64,000 nucleotides of DNA from Acanthosepion esculentum (lineage: Eukaryota; Mollusca; Cephalopoda; Sepiida; Sepiidae): NCBI GenBank assembly GCA_964036315.1, contig OZ038496.1, positions 13,869,622 through 13,933,621 of the forward strand, written 5' to 3'. Below the pieces are notes generated by a model that saw nothing but the letters and a program-made list of their open reading frames with translations, searched no databases and was not told the origin of the DNA. Shown one piece after another: positions 1-14,370 of the stretch. Made by a program: the position numbers and the translations under genes. Within the stretch, counting starts at the first letter, position 1. The number at the start of each line of letters is the position of its first letter.

Positions 1-344
1 AAATAACATACTTTATAATTTGTGCTATAAATATTTTTGCCAAACGGATAGATTGACAACCATTAAAAAACCTATAAATTTCTCTAAAAAATTTTCCAAC
101 CCAATGAAAATTTCTACAGGACTATATTTCTCTCTCAAAACAAAATTAGTGAAATTATCAAATTATTTACTCTGTCAAGATGGATGCCAGCATTTGGCCT
201 TTAATAACATTATTTCTTTAATCTCGGCTGAATTTTGTTTGTTGTGGCATATCAAGAGCTATGGATTATTAAATGCCAAAATCTAAATATTTTGTACACA
301 ATTTTATTCATTTTTTATGGAGTTAATGGTTTAAGTGATAAGTC
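1..344. other. AT-rich, no recognised feature
   Basis: An 88-codon open frame is present on the plus strand, but its composition is AT-driven and no family is recognised. I see no splice context or repeat here. Confidence 0.5.
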
Positions 345-505
345 TTACTAATTAACCCATAGCTAGGGGAGAAGAGGTGGATTCATACCCTTTCCCAAGG
401 GTATTTGTGCATAAGTGAATATAACAAACCTGACTGGAATTGGAACTCTGCTCTCCAATTGAGAATTCTGAGCCGTTATACATTGCACCACTTGCACATT
501 CAAGC
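345..505 (-). repeat. tRNA-derived SINE copy (partial)
   Basis: On the minus strand a tRNA-like head carries an A-box-like TGGTGCAATGTATAACGG and a B-box-like GAGTTCCAATTCC, followed by the family body with the GGTATGAATCCACC stretch and the CCATAGCTAGGGGA-type segment. The same family recurs at about 19142, 22322, 33490, 36848, 38712 and 57976. Confidence 0.75.
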
Positions 506-509
506 TTAC

Positions 510-1126
510 AGCACCTGGAATTCCCAAGTGGTCTAGGTACTGATCAGGCTCTAAATTTGGTGATTATACAGGAGCCAGTGTTTCAATGTGATGTGGCCGT
601 AGTCCAATCTCTGCTGAAATCATCCCTGATAACCCATATGCTATCAAATATTACAATCAGTTGAATTATCAAAATAGCAAATAATAAATGACTTGTATTT
701 GCAAATATTTAAAAGGAGCTACAAAGGACGGGAAATAATGGAGAGCCATGATTGGCAACGTTCTAAAGGGACACAGCATATAGAAGAGGAATCCTAATAG
801 AGTAAATCTATTTTTCAGTTGACGAACATGCCTGTAAAGGGTTTCTTTATTGTAATCAATTTGGGAACAGGGAAAAAAAGTTTATCTGATGACTAAGATT
901 TTTATACTCCGGGATTTGATGTTCCAAGGTATTTGTAACTTGGGAGAGTTGCTTAAATATATTTCTTTGGACTAATCACTACTTTTTGAATATTCTCCCT
1001 TCCTGCAAGTTGGGATTTCAATATTTTTGTTTATCTCTTTCGACCTCCATGTTTTTTTTTTAAATATAGTTGTAAAAACAAATGCAAAATTTATGGAATT
1101 ATCTGCTGAACTTTTCATTTGTTTAA

Positions 1127-1157
<31 letters not shown>

Positions 1158-2507
1158 AGAGCAAAGATTTTTTTTTTTTTTTCTGAATTGGAAAGGGAGG
1201 GCAGAAGACTGACTAAACTGCTAAAAAATGAATTTGATAATTGACTTCTTTTTTTTTATATATTTATATAAAGGCAATTTTATCACAAATAAATGCATTC
1301 ACCAAAAAACAAAAACAAAAAATAGAAAAGACCAATTTTTACACTGAATACTAAATATTTAATCTTCTTTAAAAAAAAATGTTTCTATGACTACAATGGG
1401 AATATAAAAGCCTTAACTTTTTTACTGTTGTAATCTTTAAAAAACAAAAAACAAACTCTTATCCACTGACAGGTCAGGGGGTGGTGAGTGGAATTAACCT
1501 CATCTTATTTTTCAAACAAGCATTTTCCTTGCATCTTGGATACTTTATAAAGTCTTCAACATGCTTACCTTACAATACATCGAATTTTCTTTTTATACAA
1601 TCAAAAGAGAAAATTACTTGATGCAAGTAATGACATATTTGAAGTTTATTTTCTAAATTTTATTAAAACCTGTAATTCTCTTCAGCATTTCATTCCATGT
1701 CGCTATTTGTGTGGTCTTTTTATTTTTTCTTGACGTTTTTTTTCTAAATCATCATTCATTACAGACAATAGAGGCGAATTTCCGTTTCTCCATCCATTCA
1801 TTGAATTCATTTTGCAGGCCCCGCTCTCGTTTTGGGTGAACTGCCTGCTCTCCCCCAAAAAAAGTATTTTTTCTATGGATGCTGTTTTTCATACAATGTT
1901 TCTTTTTCTTTTCTCTTTTTCTCTTGGTCTTTGTGTCAACATGATAAAATATATATTGCTGAATTTTATTTTTATTTTTTATGGAAGAGAAAAAATAATT
2001 TCTGATTTGAATTTTTATTTTTGGTGAATTAGTCCTTAAATCAGTTTTGAAACATTTTAATTAATTTTCTAATTTATTTATTTTTTTTTTTTTTTTTTTC
2101 TTTATATGTACTTTTTTTTTTTTTTTCTTCAGTCACTTAAAAAAAAAAAATCATATTTAACATTTTTCAATTCCTATATTTTAAACTTTTAACAAACATT
2201 TGCATTTTCATTGATTTCTTAAGATTGGATTGTACCAGTCTCCAAAAAAATGATACCCCATAATAAAAAAATTAAATTATCAAATAATTTTAAAAGTTGA
2301 TGTTTGGTTAGAAGAACTGAATTTTTTTTTTTTTTTTTTTTTTTCAAGGGGTGGGGTATTCCTTAAAATCACGCGTGCAACTATTTTAACCCCACTCTCT
2401 CATTGACAACTCCATGGTCAATCTTTGAAATATTTCTAAGAAAATCTGACTATTGCTTTAATATTTGAAGGCATGAACATATATATTTGAAAATGCCAAT
2501 GGGAAAA

Positions 2508-2553
<46 letters not shown>

Positions 2554-5500
2554 AAAACACTGGGACACCTTATATAATCATCGTGCTTCTCTTTTTTTTC
2601 TTTTTCTTTTTTTTATTATTTTTTTTTAAGTAAATTTAAAAATGAAAAAAAAATTGCCAAATAGAATTCCTATAGCAATATAAATGTTTTCTATTTTATT
2701 TAGATGCTTTTTATTGATACCGAATATTAGATATGTATTTTTCGGAAAGGTCTGCATATATATTTCCACTTGGCTATACATTTAATGAAATACTCTTCAG
2801 TTATTAATATAAGGTGAGACATTAATTTTTTTATTTTTTTAAGGAAATCTTCTCCCCCCACCCTCAAACTCTCAAACTTATTCAGACCATTCCATTTATT
2901 TCATGCTTCTTGACAATTAAGATGTTTTTCTGACCAACATCCTTATTGAGAAAATTCTGGCCCCCTATCCAATTATTGGGACCTGAGTACTCTTGGCTAG
3001 CAAGTGTCAGCTTGATTAAATTATTTCTTTCATCTGCCCCCCCCCCCCCAAAGCATAAGGATTATTTTTGGTATGCCACGTTTATTATTTTACAAATAAT
3101 CTTCTCTATGGCATGATTGTTTTGTTCCAGAATTTCCCGGTGGAATCTTTTATTGAACTTTTATAAGTTGTAAAATTTCCCACCGGCACGACTTTTCCAG
3201 CCGGGACTTGTACTTGGAACAAAAGAGTTTAGTGTTTATGCGTCGCTTGTCACTTTATTTTCCTTCTCCCAATTGATTTATTCTAGTCTTAGACCGTTTT
3301 TTCCTAAAATCATTTTCTAAATAATTGTATACCTGGTCTAAAAATTTATATCATGTGCAATCAAAATTTTTTTTTTCTTATCTAAATACCTTCATTATTT
3401 GTTCAAGGGCATGTAATACCCAACCCCCCCGAGGAATTCAAAAAACAAACTTTCTTTTGAATTATAAAAAAAAAAAAAAATGGTGGGGAGTGAACGAATA
3501 TATTCAGCCTTTAAAAATAAAATCAAAAGTTCATAGTTAAGTACAATCATGTACTCTAAAATCTCCGATCTTCAGAAGGGTGGTATGATGAATCTTTTCA
3601 TTTATTGTATTTTGTAAAGTAGGTTTCAGCTGGCCTATAAGGAAAAAAAACAAAAAAAAAAACAGCCATTTTGACATTAGGTAAGTTTTCCTACTTTTAT
3701 GATTTGTACACACTGTTAACCAAGCAATGACATATATGTAAGCACAGTTTGGAAAATATATATATTCCTGACCCTATCAGTAAATAGCCTCATAATGAAT
3801 CTTGCCTTCTAATAAACATGTTTTTTTTTATTTTTTTATTTTTTTCCCCTCTTCATTACATTGGTATTCTTGTAAAATCCCCAATAACTATAATCAAATA
3901 AAATGTTACTAAAATGTAATATATTAAACTAAAAACTGATAAATATATGTGTATAGTGAACCTTATGACCTTTGTCTATTTATTAGAAAGATCAACTTTA
4001 TGGAAAAACATGAGTATTTTTTTTCTTTTTAAATGATCACAAATCATTTTTGTTAAACATGGAGGAGAGAAGCTTAAACTTGAAATTAATATCTTTAAAT
4101 GGAATATTTGAATTAACATTTTTTTTGCAGGGGGCATTGGTGTGAAAATTCTAATTGTACTTCCCATCTCCCCCCACCTCCCACTGGTCCATGGAATTTC
4201 AACTTTATTGTTCTGCTCATTGCAAATAAAAAGTAACTTTCAGCAACCTGATTTTATCCATTGCTTTTTCTGTACTGTCAATTCTTTAACAATATTTTTT
4301 GTACAATTGCATACTTATAAAATAACAAGGATAAATTTATATAAAAGTGGCTTCTTTGAAAATTTTTCATTTTAAAAAAAAAAAAAAAAAGAAAAAAAAA
4401 AAAAAATTCTCCCTTAAACTCGTGTCATCTGCTGGTTAAATATAGAAGTACAAGGTTGAATCCTCTTCCACTACACCTCATAAATTGCACTGTATTCAAG
4501 CAATCCAAAATAAACTTTTTTTTTTTTTTTTTTTCATCTTTTCAAAGGCAAAAACAGAATGCAGTTGAAGATCCCAAATTATTGAAAGTATAATATTAAT
4601 TTATTTTAGTTTAATCCTCCACATAAATATACTGAAATCTGTTTAAGGCAAAAATCTTTAAAATTTATTATAGAGAGATGAAAATTATATCTCTTCAGAG
4701 CTTAGGCAAAAACATCATTTTTCTATTAATATCTGTTTTCTGTATGTTGTTATGGTTTACTCTTAGAAAAGATATTGGGGTTTTTCAATAGACTTTTCCT
4801 TCTTTCTAACTGTTTACCTACTAAGGCTATAGAGGACTCAGTCTGCTCTGCTAGTTTACCTAAAGGGCATCAAGGTAAAGTGGACAAACTCTTTGCAGGA
4901 TTTGAACTCTGCCAAATCCATTTTGAAATTTATATTAGATTAAAAATAAAATTCCTTTTTCTTTTTTCCAGTATAGATTAGAAGAAATCAAAGGACTTAA
5001 TGAATGAAATAATTTGTAATAAATCTATATAATAAATGTGAATGTTAGTGTGTCACACTTTTTCATCTCTACCCCTAGAAGCCATAGCCCAACATATGAT
5101 ACCAGTTTGGGATCAGCCTAACTGTGAGCAAATTAAAAACATTCCGGGCTGGATCCGGACAAACAATCCTGAAATTTTAGATTCCCAAGTTTTCATTACT
5201 GCGATAGCACCTGGTATAGGTTCCCAACTATGGGCAAATAGTGAATCGCCCAAATGAAAACAAAATACTATGAAAGAATAAAATTAATTTCATAATAAAA
5301 ATACCAATAATTCATATTTACTATATAGTTGAATTACCAACAATATATTTTATAGCAAAATGAACAATAATACATTTTATTTGCAGCTGATGGTATACAA
5401 TTGCATTCAAAATATATTTAGTTGAAGCCATGAAATTGGGTTCAAAATGTTTAGATTTCAGCATTAAAAACCCATAAAGGTGTTGATATGCCGCTAAACA

Positions 5501-6502
5501 AGAACCAACCAAATTATTTAATTAAATTCAGTGGCTTCAAACCCCACTTTAAAATAATGCCCCAGAATCGCTAGAATTTTAGTATTTTTTGATACATCTT
5601 AATATATTTTCTACACTAAATGCACAGATATCGTATCTGCCTACGTGTGTGTTTGTAAATGTAGATCAATAGTTAACAAGTTAACATTGAAGACACTACT
5701 CTTAAGTTTGGTTCTTCCTGGGTGATTGGCTATTGTGACTTTGGGCAGATTAGGCCAACCTTAGTAAATATCAATTTAATTTTTTAACATAGCCTGTTTT
5801 TTTTGGGTTTTTTTTTAATTTTTTCCAAATATTTTCCTTTTTTTTTTTTTTTTTTTTATTTTTTTTTTAATTACTTTTTTTTAATTACTTTTTTTTAATT
5901 TTTTTTTAAACTTCATATCTTTTTATTTTCAATTGCACTAATTTTTTTTTCTCAATTTTCTAATATTTTCTTTTTTTTTTATTCAAAGATTGAAACCTAA
6001 ATCTTCCATTCTTAAAATTGATTTTCTTTCTTTTTTTTTTTCCCCTCTTTTTTTCCACTTTTTTTTTTTTTTTTTTTTTTCTTTCTTCTTCTTCCGTGTT
6101 CTTGAGGTTGCCATTACCAAAATTACTGCCTGGTCTGGCATTTTATAACTCCATTGAATTTCTCATTATTATCTGTCTTTTACATTTTAAGTTTTTTAAA
6201 TAGGGGAGAAAAAATGTGTTGTTAAATGTCCACTCTTTCACACAACACTTTGTTGAATTTTGTTCTTGTTAAGTATTGTGAAGTGAATGCAAAATGTTTT
6301 TTCTTTTTTGCACTTTTTAAGCCTGATTTGCACATGTGTGCACATGTCCCTCCACCTTCACGTTTTCCAATCACCATTTTTACCCTATTTTTGCCATCCT
6401 GGTCTCTCCTACTGTGCCAAAGATTATAATCACTCCTCAAAGATTTGCAAATGTTAATGTTGCTTCTGCTTAATTAATGTCTGTGTGGGTTTGTATAATA
6501 AT

Positions 6503-6541
<39 letters not shown>

Positions 6542-9500
6542 CTGAATGAATTGGTTTTTGTTTGAGGATCAGGTAATTAAAAAAAAAAAAAAAAACTCAT
6601 CAGGTGAATATAATTTGAATATAAAGCACAAATTTTACCCAGGTATAAATGTCCACTTACATTTGACACATTATCCAGGGTACTTTCTTATTTAATTTTT
6701 TTTTTTAACTTTATCTGCAAAATATTCAAAGTGTTTGTTCAATAAATTAATTTATGACGTACAGTTAATAATATACTTTTGTCTCTCCCACTTTGTGATT
6801 GAGCTCATTTAAACAATTTATATAAAACTCAGGACCATTGATTCTTTTTTTTTTTCTTTTTTTTTTATTATAATAAAAGTTAACAAAAAAAATTATTTGG
6901 CTCCAAATTTTTAGAATTTGTTAAAGAAATCTTTAAGATTGTAACATTGACCAACAGTTAGTTGTAGGAATATAAATAAGAAATTAAGTTTTATTTAAAA
7001 CTCATTCATCACACTTTTTATAATTTCATTATTTGGATACCTTGTTTTGAACAATTTTTTATCTAAATAAAAAAAAATAAAAAACTCAAATAGTATCTGA
7101 GTTAAAATTATAGATTAATTATTCAATTTAAATGACACTTCATTAACACAGCCTGATGCCATGATAAAAATAGATGATCAAAATTGAGCCTCTGTTTGAA
7201 AGAAGCTGCTTTCAAGGGAGGTTATCCTTACCCCAATTTACAATCAGTCAGCTTAACTTTCTTGATGGGTGCATTTTACTTGATGTCAGTTTGAAAGTTT
7301 TACAGTATTAAGTTTAAATCCTACATGTGCTCATTGTTGCTAAACGAGGTATTGTCAATTTATGATTTGACAAAATTCTGATATTTACTGACGAGAAAAG
7401 ACCTTCAATGGCAACATGTATAAGAAATATTCATCCCAGGGATTTTTGTTGGACTAATTTTTACACATTGCTATATTAGCAATAAATATAGCCCCTTGTC
7501 ATTTTTCAAAATTTCCTTTAGCTTATAAGGATGTCTTCTTTTTTTCTTTTTCTTTTTTCTTCTTCCTGGGAGAATTGTCTTGATTGAATTTATACAAACT
7601 AGACATGTCTGATTACAGTGAAGGAAAAAATTGTTTACAAAGAAATGTTTGCAGAATTTAAAAGAATATTATAAAGTGGGTTGATTTGTTAGTTGTATAC
7701 CACTTAGTCAAGAATTTTGACGCACAGAGTTTTTAGTACATTCAGTCTACCGTTTTAAAACTAAGAAAATCTTTTTTAAAAAAAAAATTGTTCCTTGAGC
7801 ACTTGTCACTTAAATTTAAAAGTTGTTTTTGTTTTGGGCCAAATATCTGTTATTGTTATTTTTATTTTTTCCTTTATTGGCAGAGGGTAATATTGTCCAG
7901 TCTAAATTAGACCTTTTTTTTTATCTTTTTTTTTTTCTTTCCCTGCCTCTTTTTTTTTTTCTGTATTTTGTGTTTGTTGTTGTTTTGTTGGCTATTTTAT
8001 CTTAACTTTTGAACAAAGGATGGTCCAAATTATATATAACCAAAAAGATTTTTAAAAAAATAAATTAAAAAAAAATAAGTTATGTGTGATTTGCAAATTA
8101 GTCCAAAATATTTACATTTATCTTTTTTTTTCTTTTCTTTTTTTTTCTTTTGTTATCTGTTTGTATCACTTGTGTTTTGCATGTTGATTTTGTTTGCGGG
8201 TATATAAAAATGGAAGGAGTATTTATTGTCCTGTGTTTCTCTAAAAACATTTTCCATTTTGTTTGTTCTAAATATTATAGCTATAATTTTATCAAAATTA
8301 ATTAAAGAAGATTGCAAGAATTTAATTTTCTCCCCAGCACTGCCAGATTGGCATCTTTAATCTCCATTCCATATTTGTCAGACAGAAATTGTTTTAATGA
8401 GTTTCATTTCTTCTTAAAAATGTATCATAGATTCAACTTTGAATTCTTGCCAGAAATAGTAAGTAATACAGTACCAGAAAAATGCTGTTAGAAGACAGAT
8501 TTGAAAATGTCAGACTATAAGAATATAAAATTAAAGAAATCTATGATATTCTTAAAACAGTATTATTTCCTGTCATGTTTTTGAAGATACATTGTGACTC
8601 TTGGTCAGTTTTATTTCTTAGCTCCCACCATATGGGAAGAATATACCTGTATGCCATATTTTAAAGCTAGCTCTGTTAGAAGTTGTTTAATAACTTCAGA
8701 TCATTCTAGGTTAGAAATTAAAACTGTGTGTGTGACTTGAAGAGGCATACAGGTTAACAAGTAAATAGCATTTATAAAATGGCCATTGTTCATTTTGGAC
8801 ACAAAAAGAAAAGGTACCACTAAAGAAAATTACTTGAGTTAAGACAGGAAATAACTACTGTTAGCAATTAACTACCAAGATTACTATTAGTATAGTAATG
8901 AGAATTTATTTACATTTTTACAAAAATTCTATGTTAAAGATCTCTTGAGTAATTTTTCTTCCTTTCTGAGAAGTTGTTTAATATCAGGTTTGAGGTAAGG
9001 AAAAGTATTGTCAAAATTTTGAGTATTTTTTACTTTAAGCCAATGACAGATTTTTTCCTTTTTTTTCTGTTAAAAATGCAGATAATTTTAAAATCATTTT
9101 GTGATAGTTTTAAATATAATGTTTGTGATCCATTATTTTATTAAATGTATTTGTTTGTTCCTTTTAAATTTTATTAATGCTTAGTTTATTATGGTTAAGA
9201 ATTTTAATATGTGCAGGCTTTGTTTTGTTTTTTTTTAAATTTAAGATAATTATTAAAAGTAAATTTAGTTTTGAATTTATTGTGTTAGTTTTAAATATTC
9301 AGTTTGTGGTGCATTATTTTATTTGATTTAATAATGATTTAAAATATATTTAATGTTTGTTCTTTTTATTAATGCTTGGATATTATGGTTAAGGCTTCTA
9401 ATATTTGTAATCATTTTTTACAATTTATGATATTATCTCAATGTTTGTCATTTGGGTTGATGTGCAATTTAATAGACTAACTTGATAACTCTATCAAATG

Positions 9501-12242
9501 CTGTGGTAATTGTGTAACCAGTGTACAAGTTATTTTAACAAAACAAACATCATAAAAAGGGCAGTTATTCTCTTGACACTGCTATTACAGTATACACTTT
9601 TGACTCCCTCTGGAATGTTTGTTTTTAAAAAAGCGATAATTAGAATTTTAATAAAACCCAAACAAATGAAAGTGGGTTTATGTATTTTCATAATTATTGC
9701 GAATTGACAACAGAAATTAAACATTAGACTGAACAAAAAAAACTAAAAAAAAAACTTGTTTTCATAGTTATTTATAAAAGTTAAATAATAAATAGCATAT
9801 TGTATTTACTACACATTTTTGTAATATTGTAAATAAACATTGCCAAGAGAGTGAAAAATGTGTATAGTGAATAAATGTTCTTTTGACACTTTTTTTTTTC
9901 TGCGATCATAAAGCTTAAATAATGCCTAAATCTTTTGCTTTAACAATGGCTAATGAAAGGTGAAAATGCTCAGAATTTAGAAAATACTTACACAACCTCA
10001 ATCCGAATGTTATACAGCCTTTTTCATAAAAGAGGAAACGGTTAATTAAAATAATCCTTAAAGAATTGTTGTCAGGCTTTGTCAGTTTTTCTTTTCTTAA
10101 AGCTATCATCAACTATTTTTTTTTTTTTTTTAAACTTTCGAGTTAGATTTTGATCTAAAAATATCAACTCGTTTGTCAGCCAGCCACGCAAGTAATGTAA
10201 ATGTCACAAGTTTGTGCCATCTTTGCCCTCAAGAAAAGTGATGTGCATTTAAAATTCATAATTCTCCCATTTGCATTAAAAGCACTTACTGCCAAAAATC
10301 AATGTCCTTCTTCCAACACTTGTTCATCTACTGCTTTGTGTTTATTGCTGATGTTGGAGGCTCACAAATGAAAAGAAAAAAAAACTTCAATAACTTGCAT
10401 CTTGCATTCCTACAAGGGACCAATAATTTACATACTGAAGAACCTTTTCCCCCTCTCCTGAATTCTTAAAGAAACCAGCTTTCCACCCCCCCACTCACTC
10501 TCTGCCAAAGTATGGCACAGACAAAATTTATTTTTTCAAAATATTACTACTGCTACTACTATTAAAGTATGTTGTTTTTGTTGTTGTAAACTAAATTTGA
10601 ATTTACATTGTATATGTTGGATTTGTCAATTTCAAAAGTGCTTTTCTAGAAAGCAGAATCAATGGACCCAATTTCTAAATACCATTATCACATCTTTTGT
10701 AATGATGAAGCAGTAGATTTCTGCTGTTTTTTTTTTTGTTTTTTTTTTATATAGAAAAAGCAATTTCTTAGTTTCTTGCAAAAAATGAAATGCCATTTAT
10801 AATGAAAGGGGGTTGGAACTTTTTAAAATTTTAAAAAAAGAAAAATTCTCAAATACAAATATCACTTTTTTTTCTTTTTTTTTTTTTTTTTTTTTCCATT
10901 TTTTTTCTTTTTTAAAATTACAGAACCCTTTGGATCCTGTATATCTTGACTGGGATATATAATATATATATATCTGTATGAACAATTATCTTTTGTCTCC
11001 CTTCTCTAACCCCATCTCATCATTTTCATGAGTATTTTTTTTTTTTTTTTTTTTCTTTTTTTTTTCAAAATTTGCTGAATTTTAAAATGCCATCTTTATG
11101 ATGGCTGGCTAGAAATTGTTCCTGACACTGATTGCTACTAATGTGTTTCCTGTGTAAAAGATGGGGAGAGAACGATTGGACGAAAGAAAGGTTTAAATTA
11201 AAAATGGGAGAATGAGGTTGCTGGGTGTTTGTTTTGTTTTTTTTTCCCCTCTTTCTCTCTTTGTATTAAATATTTTCCTTCACGTGCGCACACACTCAAA
11301 ATCTGGAAATTATTTACCGTCCATTAATGAATCCCAGTCATTACATTAAAACAGTACAAAATATTGGCTGTTTTTTTTTTTTTTATATATATATCTATAT
11401 ATATATCTATATATATATATAAGGTTTATTGATAAAGGGAAATAAGTCATATTTTGGCATCTTATATGAAACTTCCCAACCCCCTTTCTCTTTTTTCCTT
11501 TTTCATTTTCAAGTACAAAGCAAAATTTTATGTAAAGATTTTTTTTTTTTTTCTCTTTATAACTATGAGTGTTATTTATTTGACTTAATTTAATGTTTGT
11601 TTTAAGTTTATGAAATCTACCTCGTTTTTTTGTTATGCATTTTATATTGTGAAATGTGTTGGCCCACCCAAAATTTTCTTGATTGAAAAAGAAAAATCGG
11701 TTGTGAGGGCTGCTCTGCACTTTTGTTTAAATATAAATTATTCACAGTATTGTTTTCTCGACTGTATCTTTTGTGTAAATTTTTTTAGTGTTTTTTTTTT
11801 CTTTCTTTTTTTCCCCCCCTCTTCCTGTTCTTCAATAAATATTTTGGTCTGAAAAAAACTTCCACCATGAATGTGGATAATATCAGGCATCATTATGATA
11901 GATGCATTTTTCTTTTTTTTTTCTTTTTTTTTTCTTTTTTTTTTCTTTTTTTTTTTCTTTTTTTTTTTTATTTATTTAATTCAACTTATAAAAAGGAAAA
12001 AAAAAACATTTGTATAAGGTATGTTCATTGTTATAGGATTTTTTTTTTTTCTTTCTTTTAAGTTTAATGAAAAATTTCCACATGTATAAGCTCTGTTTAT
12101 TGTTATTCTAGGATATTTTTTAAAGCGGTGCTTTCTCATAACCTTCCCCCCCCCATCAAAAAAGTTAATGAAATTTGGGATGAACAGCAGATTTTCTTTC
12201 TTTTTTTTTCTTATGTTGATATTGTGAGCAAAAAATAAAATA
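510..12242 (+). other. T-rich, ORF-poor, repeat-poor stretch; possible very long 3' UTR
   Basis: Plus-strand T homopolymers of 10-35 bases occur throughout (for example 1131, 2072, 2320, 2511, 5840, 6060, 10867, 11037, 11911-11970), while equal A runs are much fewer. No ORF has recognisable coding character, and the SINE, LINE and TA-tract families common in the rest of the window are nearly absent. Long T-rich, TE-poor sequence is typical of very long 3' UTRs in neural genes, but the gene that would own it lies outside. It could also be plain intergenic or intronic DNA. Confidence 0.35.
9101..9407 (+). repeat. old direct duplication, two diverged copies
   Basis: About 9101-9211 and 9281-9407 share an ordered series of words: TAGTTTTAAATAT, GTTTGTG, CATTATTTTATT, TTTATTAATGCTT and TTATGGTTAAG. 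The copies differ by small indels, so this is an old tandem duplication inside the T-rich stretch. Confidence 0.6.
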
Positions 12243-12318
12243 TTAGGTTGGTGCAAAAAATGTCGTTTTCTCACATATGTTACTTATGTAAATAACGACA
12301 TTATTTTTGCACCAACCT
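12243..12318. mobile_element. MADE1-like mariner MITE (palindromic, ~76 bp)
   Basis: The sequence opens with TTAGGTTGGTGCAAAAAATG and closes with CATTATTTTTGCACCAACCT, giving near-complementary arms around a short loop. TTAGGTTGGTGCAAAA is the terminal repeat known from Hsmar1/MADE1 and related cecropia-type mariners. The element holds no coding sequence. It is one of the very few mobile elements in the first 13.6 kb. Confidence 0.88.
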
Positions 12319-13690
12319 GTTCTCTTACAAGTAGCTGAAGGATCCATTTTGAATTTTTTTTTCTTTGTTTGCATGTTTGTAAACTTTACAATCACTCCCT
12401 CCTCTTGACCTTTGCACCTATTTTGCGATGCACTTGAGTCTTGAGTAAAAAAGATAAAACAAAGAAAACAAAAACCTAGACAAATTTCTTGTGTAAACTT
12501 TTATTTATATGATTAATTCCATTGATTTGCAAATTTGTCAATTTTTACTGCTTGTAAAAAGTTCAGAAACGGTTTTTCTTTAAAATATAAAACTTCCAAC
12601 TTTTGGTTAGAAATGTTTATCTTTCCAGCATTCAAATCAATTTATAGACTTCTCAACATAGTGTAATAGTTAGAAAGCTTGTCTTGCTAGAACAATCATG
12701 ACAGAGTAGCAAGTTCAATCCTCACTTTTGGCCTTGTGCTATAACTAATCTATGCTTAGAAAATCACCATAATTTATAGACTCAATTTAAAAGTAAATTC
12801 AATTTAAAAACTTACTTTGAAAATTACTTAAAATCACTCTCTCCTCCTCCCCATTTTTCTCCTTGCTCCCTCCTCACTCCTATGTTCATTCTGTCTCTAT
12901 CACTTTCCTACTCCCTCCCTCTACTGGTTTATTGTTTGAATTAACCAAATGTTTATTAACTAGCAAAAATTGCTAATGTTGAAGATATTTTACCTCCAAC
13001 TTTAATGGGGGGGTGCAAGTGAAATTGTGAAATGACAACTGGACTAAAAATTATTTATATTCAAAAAAAAAAAAAAATACAAATATCTTAGAGAGCTAAG
13101 TTTAGCAAAAGGTCACAGTTATTTGAGAGTTAAACACTTTAACATTTTCTAAACTTAGCAACTTAATCTCTATATAAAAACAAAGATGTAGAAGAAAAAA
13201 CAAAATGGATGCTCAGTCTTGTCTTTTTTTATTTGCTCCCATGCTTATGCAACAGTTGAATATACGCACGTACACAAAATCTTGTAAATTTTTGGGTTTT
13301 GTTTGTAATTAGACTAGCCATTCCAATTGTGGAAAAAAAATTTTTTTTTTTGTAATATATTCAAAATGGCATAAACAATTTTATCATGAATTGCCATTGA
13401 TGCTGAACCAAATAATCTTACAGCCTGCCCTTTCAAAGGGAGGCAGGAATTTAAATTTGAGGCTGCTGATCAACCCAAAGTCTTTAACTGTAAAAGTTTG
13501 TTTTGGTTTTTGTTAATCTTTTTATTACTTTGTATCCTTATATGTAATAGTAAATAAAAAGTGACTGACTACTAAACTGTGTTTGTTTGATTTTTTTTTT
13601 TTTTTTTTTTTTTGTCTCTTTCTCTCTGTCGCTTTCTCTCACTTTCTCCTTCTCTCTGACATGTGAGAATACCCCCCTGTTTTTCATAGC
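12319..13690. other. AT-rich non-coding
   Basis: Continuation of the T-rich, ORF-poor stretch. Apart from A and T runs and the polyA-signal candidate at 13553 I see nothing. TE-derived sequence starts just after. Confidence 0.4.
13553..13558 (+). promoter_or_regulatory. candidate polyadenylation signal ending the T-rich block
   Basis: AATAAA on the plus strand, followed 20-40 bases later by GTGTTTGTTTGATTTTT, a GT/T-rich element as seen downstream of cleavage sites. The change to repeat-rich DNA begins right after, which is why this copy was preferred over other AATAAA words further left (such as those near 9832 and 11833). Confidence 0.35.
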
Positions 13691-13696
13691 CTGTAT

Positions 13697-14370
13697 TTGA
13701 TAAGAATGGAAACAAAAAGGAATGATTATACTTGGGCTCAGAAAGAGGCGGTTAAAATTGTTAACTGGGGCAAGGAATGGCTTGTAAGTTTCGTTTTGGA
13801 GGCGTTAAAATTATCTATTATTCGCCTTTCGATCTTCTATCTAATGCTCACCTCCAGGAGAGTGACTCGTTCTGCCTTCTCGGCCGAATGTTTTCCACTG
13901 ACATGAGGTGGAAAGATTGTATTGAATCACTTGCTGTGTCATGCTACACAACCCCCCCCCCACTGAATCTCTTATACATTTACTATTCGCCCAGGCTTAG
14001 AATATTGCTACCACATGGTCTTTAGAGACTCCTGATGAAATCAAAAGAAACTTAAATGTCATTGATCCTGACCCTTCACCTCGGTTTCAGTTATCTTCTC
14101 ACCGCCATAATGTAGCTTCCCTGTGTTTTTCTATAAAAAAAAAAAAAACTTTCATGGTAATTGTTCAGATGAACTCTCCTCTATGGTGACTAGACTCTGA
14201 ATTCGAATGCACTACGAGATTGGCAGCAAAGTTTCATTATTTGATAGTTGAAATAGTGAAATGTAACCAAAAGTTCTATGATAATGTCTTCTGTCTTCTT
14301 AATTTCCCTTTTATTGTTCTGGCTCCGTAATGTTTTTCTTATATTCTTTCACACTCAGGGACCCCTCCCC
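13697..14370 (+). mobile_element. non-LTR retrotransposon, degraded C-terminal end of reverse transcriptase ORF
   Basis: Translation in shifting frames gives the order typical of the RT thumb and C-terminal region of Jockey/CR1-type LINEs: LLGRMFSTDMRWKDCIESLA, LLYIYYSPRLRILLPHG, then GNCSDELSSMV and KFYDN. Frameshifts and stops separate these pieces, so the copy is dead. The 3' side runs into T- and A-runs. A second copy of a related LINE is at 25740. Confidence 0.75.

Noticed and set aside
20..286. 88-codon plus-strand frame at the left edge
   Set aside because: AT-driven composition, no family, no supporting splice or promoter context.
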